Assembly: GCF_030506365.1 (NCBI RefSeq)
Contig: NZ_CP073092.1
Location: 1,612,001-1,676,000, forward strand
From: Corynebacterium tuberculostearicum
GTDB taxonomy: Bacteria; Actinomycetota; Actinomycetes; Mycobacteriales; Mycobacteriaceae
Direction: 5' to 3'
DNA: 64,000 bases
Position numbers and translations under genes: made by a program. The first letter of the stretch is position 1; each line of letters begins with the position of its first letter. The notes below the pieces were generated by a model. It worked only from the letters and a program-made list of their open reading frames with translations. It ran no database searches and was not told the origin of the DNA. Shown here one piece after another: positions 61,988-64,000 of the stretch.

Positions 61988-62977
61988 CTATCCCCACGGT
62001 GGCACCCACCTCACCTGCCCGCGCACCCGGGCTAGCCGGCCACGGCGCGGCGGGGCGTTGGGGTCATCGTCATTGACGCCATTGTGATAGGGACAGCAGG
62101 TCGCAAGGTTCGCAGCGTTGGTCTCGCCGCCATGCTTCCAGGCTTTGAGGTGGTGAATCTGGCACCTGTCGGCGGGATAGTTGCAGCTCTCCCACGGGCA
62201 TACCGGGTTGACCGCAGCCGCCATGAGCCGCTGCTTGTCATTGGCCACGCGCGAGGTCCGGTAGAGGTTGACCGGCCCCTCATGGGGATGGACGAGCGTG
62301 ACATAGCCGTGCTCGCTCAGTGTCCGCGCGACAAGCTCCGCTCCGGTGATTCGAGCGCCATTGGTGAGTTGGAGGGTAATTTCCTCGCCGCCGCCGTCGA
62401 CTATTCGGTCGAGCTCGTCAAGGGTGAGAACCACCTGCGTCGTCACCGTCGCCCGCGTTGCATCCGCCTTGCCAAAGAAGAGGTCTTTGGCAGATTCCAG
62501 GGGCTTATTGGCATCCAATGCAGCGTGCATATCCGCCACATCGGCCGAATCCCCGGTAATGGTCAGTGACCATGGGCCGCCGGAGCGGCGGGTAATGCGC
62601 ACTCCCTTTTCGGGCGCGCGGCGCGGTCGCAGCTCGCGTACCAAAGCGCGGGCACGCTTTTCCAAGGCGGTGGCGCTGCCGCGAAAGGAACACAGTTCGG
62701 TGCGTAGGGTCCAGGCATCGCGCTGCGTCGGCAAGCGCAAGGCGTATTTTTCAATCAGCAGTAGCACGTCGAGGGAATGCCTAGTCTGCCGCGCCGCTCG
62801 CTGTTTAGCAGCAAAGCCGCACCGGCCGAAATAGGTATCGCATAGACGCAGCAGGTCGCGCGCGGCGATGTCGGAGGCGCCCCGCGCGATGAGCTCGCGA
62901 TCGCTCAGCCCTTGAACGGCGGCGACAATGTCCATGCCGGCGTTCACGGCGTTTAAGTATGCGTCCAATGCGGTCAT
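61988..62977 (-). CDS. HNH-endonuclease-motif protein (DUF222/13E12-like)
   Basis: A 329-residue protein. Helical N-terminal part with a basic patch, then a C-terminal zinc-type HNH module: CPWESCNYPADRCQIHH, WKHGGETNAANLATCCPYHN (about residues 260-305), with both Cys pairs and the His residues intact. Such proteins occur in many copies in actinobacteria (13E12 repeat-like family), often near mobile DNA, and their nuclease action is mostly unproven. It breaks the expected ptsH-uraA adjacency. A pair of DnaA boxes lies upstream of its start. Confidence 0.82.
   Translation of the reverse strand: MTALDAYLNAVNAGMDIVAAVQGLSDRELIARGASDIAARDLLRLCDTYFGRCGFAAKQRAARQTRHSLDVLLLIEKYALRLPTQRDAWTLRTELCSFRGSATALEKRARALVRELRPRRAPEKGVRITRRSGGPWSLTITGDSADVADMHAALDANKPLESAKDLFFGKADATRATVTTQVVLTLDELDRIVDGGGEEITLQLTNGARITGAELVARTLSEHGYVTLVHPHEGPVNLYRTSRVANDKQRLMAAAVNPVCPWESCNYPADRCQIHHLKAWKHGGETNAANLATCCPYHNGVNDDDPNAPPRRGRLARVRGQVRWVPPWG
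62725..62737 (+). repeat. Copy of the GCGTCGGCAAGCG word (in the HNH gene)
   Basis: Exact copy. The coding strand reads it as Arg-Leu-Pro-Thr-Gln, a third reading frame. Confidence 0.6.
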
Positions 62978-63029
62978 GCCGCTAAGTTAAATAGCCCCCA
63001 CACGCCCACGCGAGCCGCATATCGGCCCG

Positions 63030-63100
63030 CTGTGGATAACCCGCGTTGGCCCGTCAACAACACTGCCCGCCGCGGGCGCGCGACGGGCAGTTATCCACAG
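63030..63100. promoter_or_regulatory. Inverted pair of consensus DnaA boxes around a hairpin
   Basis: CTGTGGATAAC (63030-63040) and GTTATCCACAG (63090-63100) are perfect 11-base complements, each containing the consensus DnaA box TTATCCACA. Between them CTGCCCG and CGGGCAG form a GC-rich stem that, read on the minus strand, could end the uraA transcript. Confidence 0.6.
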
Positions 63101-63108
63101 GTGGAAAA

Positions 63109-64000
63109 TTAGTACTTGGCGCCGTGACCCTCGCCGACGGAATCGTAAAGCTTCTTCATAATCGGATAGGCCACGATGATGCCTACCGAGCCCCACGCAA
63201 TGCCCTCGAGGGAAACCCCACCCACGGTGAGGGTCAGGTTGCCAATGCCCGCGATAAGCGCCACCGCGGCCGCAGTCAGGTTGACCGGGTTATTGAAATT
63301 GACCTTATTGTCCATCCAGATGCGCACACCTAGCATGCCGATGAGTCCATACAGCACGATGCAGGCGCCGCCCAGAACGCCGGTCGGGATGGTGAAAATC
63401 AGCGCACCAAACTTCGGCACGAAGGCCAAAAGGATGGCGGTAAAGGCTGCTACCCAGTAAGCGGCGGTGGAATACACGCGCGTTGCGGCCATGACGCCGA
63501 TGTTTTCGGCGTAGGTCGTGGTACCGGAGCCGCCGAAGCCGCCGGCAAGGGTGGACGCGAGGCCATCGGCGATCAGGGCGTCACCGGCCAGGTCATCGAG
63601 GTCGCGTTTGGTCATCTCGGAGACGGCCTTGACGTGGCCGACGTTTTCCGCGATGAGAACTACCAGTACGGGAAGTGCCACGGCAATGGCGGAGACGTTG
63701 AAGGAAGGCGCGTGGAATTCCGGCAGGCCCACCCACGGGGCGGCATCGATGGCCGCGACGGCGTCATCGCCGAGGTTGCCGGTCAGCGCGGCGAAGACCC
63801 AGCCGACGACCACGCCGAGCAGAATGGATAGGCGCGAGACCATACCGCGGCCGGCCACGGTGGCCAGCAAGATGACGAGCAGCGTCACGGCGGCCACGAG
63901 CGGCTGGGAGGCGAAGTTCTCGGCCGCATTCGGCGCTAGGTTCAGGCCGATGAGGGCCACGATTGCACCAGTGACGGCCGGCGGCATGACGGCGTCGAGC
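63109..64000 (-). CDS. uraA: Uracil/xanthine-type permease (NCS2 family), 5' part outside window
   Basis: The C-terminal 296 residues of a nucleobase permease; the start lies beyond position 64000. The visible part has about ten helices with the NCS2 signature region GGFGGSGTTTYAENIGVMAATRVYS, whose NxGx motif and following helix define uracil transporters, and the Glu in VVLIAENVGHV. The usual family length is about 430 residues, so about 130 residues are missing at the edge. Uracil is the most likely substrate by similarity and by position next to the PTS genes in other corynebacteria. Confidence 0.9.
   Translation of the reverse strand, partial: LDAVMPPAVTGAIVALIGLNLAPNAAENFASQPLVAAVTLLVILLATVAGRGMVSRLSILLGVVVGWVFAALTGNLGDDAVAAIDAAPWVGLPEFHAPSFNVSAIAVALPVLVVLIAENVGHVKAVSEMTKRDLDDLAGDALIADGLASTLAGGFGGSGTTTYAENIGVMAATRVYSTAAYWVAAFTAILLAFVPKFGALIFTIPTGVLGGACIVLYGLIGMLGVRIWMDNKVNFNNPVNLTAAAVALIAGIGNLTLTVGGVSLEGIAWGSVGIIVAYPIMKKLYDSVGEGHGAKY

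Overview
The window is a stretch of core chromosome from a Corynebacterium, at roughly 60% G+C. The evidence is a close DtxR, the sigB-dtxR-galE order, a DivS/LexA pair, phosphatidylinositol-mannoside genes, HemQ, and many actinobacterial DUF families (DUF3000, 3039, 3093, 3099, 3159, 3516, 3710, 4192, 4193). The species cannot be fixed from sequence alone; a human-associated lineage is plausible. I see no prophage, insertion sequence, CRISPR array or classical defence island.

Layout. 0-9.2 kb: a minus-strand run of yebC, tesB and the overlapping thrS-HIT-pgsA-patA-pimA-lemA-like operon for phosphatidylinositol mannosides, with a polyprenyl-dependent glycosyltransferase on the plus strand. 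9.2-12 kb: an extracytoplasmic copper/peroxidase operon (CopC, PCu(A)C-like lipoprotein, Tat-exported DyP peroxidase). 12.1-13.1 kb: seven tRNA genes, three of them identical tRNA-Gly and two identical tRNA-Val. 13.1-16.4 kb: DMT transporter, reductase, second GT87 enzyme and msrB. 16.5-22.6 kb: hemQ, DUF3000-RNase D, dxs and an RNA methyltransferase. 22.6-27.6 kb: small conserved actinobacterial genes, dut, an inositol-phosphatase-family gene and polyphosphate glucokinase. 27.7-33.9 kb: sigA with a histone-H1-like tail, a helicase/zinc-protein pair, a large methyltransferase and dtd. 34.2-38.1 kb: serine uptake, serine deaminase and a YheO-type regulator. 38.2-41.1 kb: sigB, dtxR, galE. 41.1-46.1 kb: DUF4192, PAC2 and a Ski2-like helicase. 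46.2-48.5 kb: ahpD, ahpC and divergent oxyR. 48.6-55.4 kb: membrane protein, hrpA, nrdR, divS and lexA. 55.7-61.9 kb: the fructose/general PTS locus (sugR, ptsI, fruK, fruA, ptsH). 62-64 kb: an HNH protein and the truncated end of a uracil permease.

Regulation readable from sequence: SOS-box-like sites between divS and lexA; a SugR-like operator over the ptsI promoter; an OxyR-like site beside a strong ahpC promoter; a candidate SigH-type promoter for sigB; a weak DtxR-like box before dtxR; palindromes ahead of the serine genes; and several TAGACT -10 elements placed so close to start codons that leaderless mRNAs are likely.

The least explained signal is a short repeated word, GCGTCGGCAAGCG. 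It occurs seven times exactly, plus near matches, on both strands, in several reading frames and beside terminators, much like a DNA-uptake or other genome-wide recognition word. A second is a perfect inverted pair of consensus DnaA boxes around a hairpin at about 63.03-63.10 kb.
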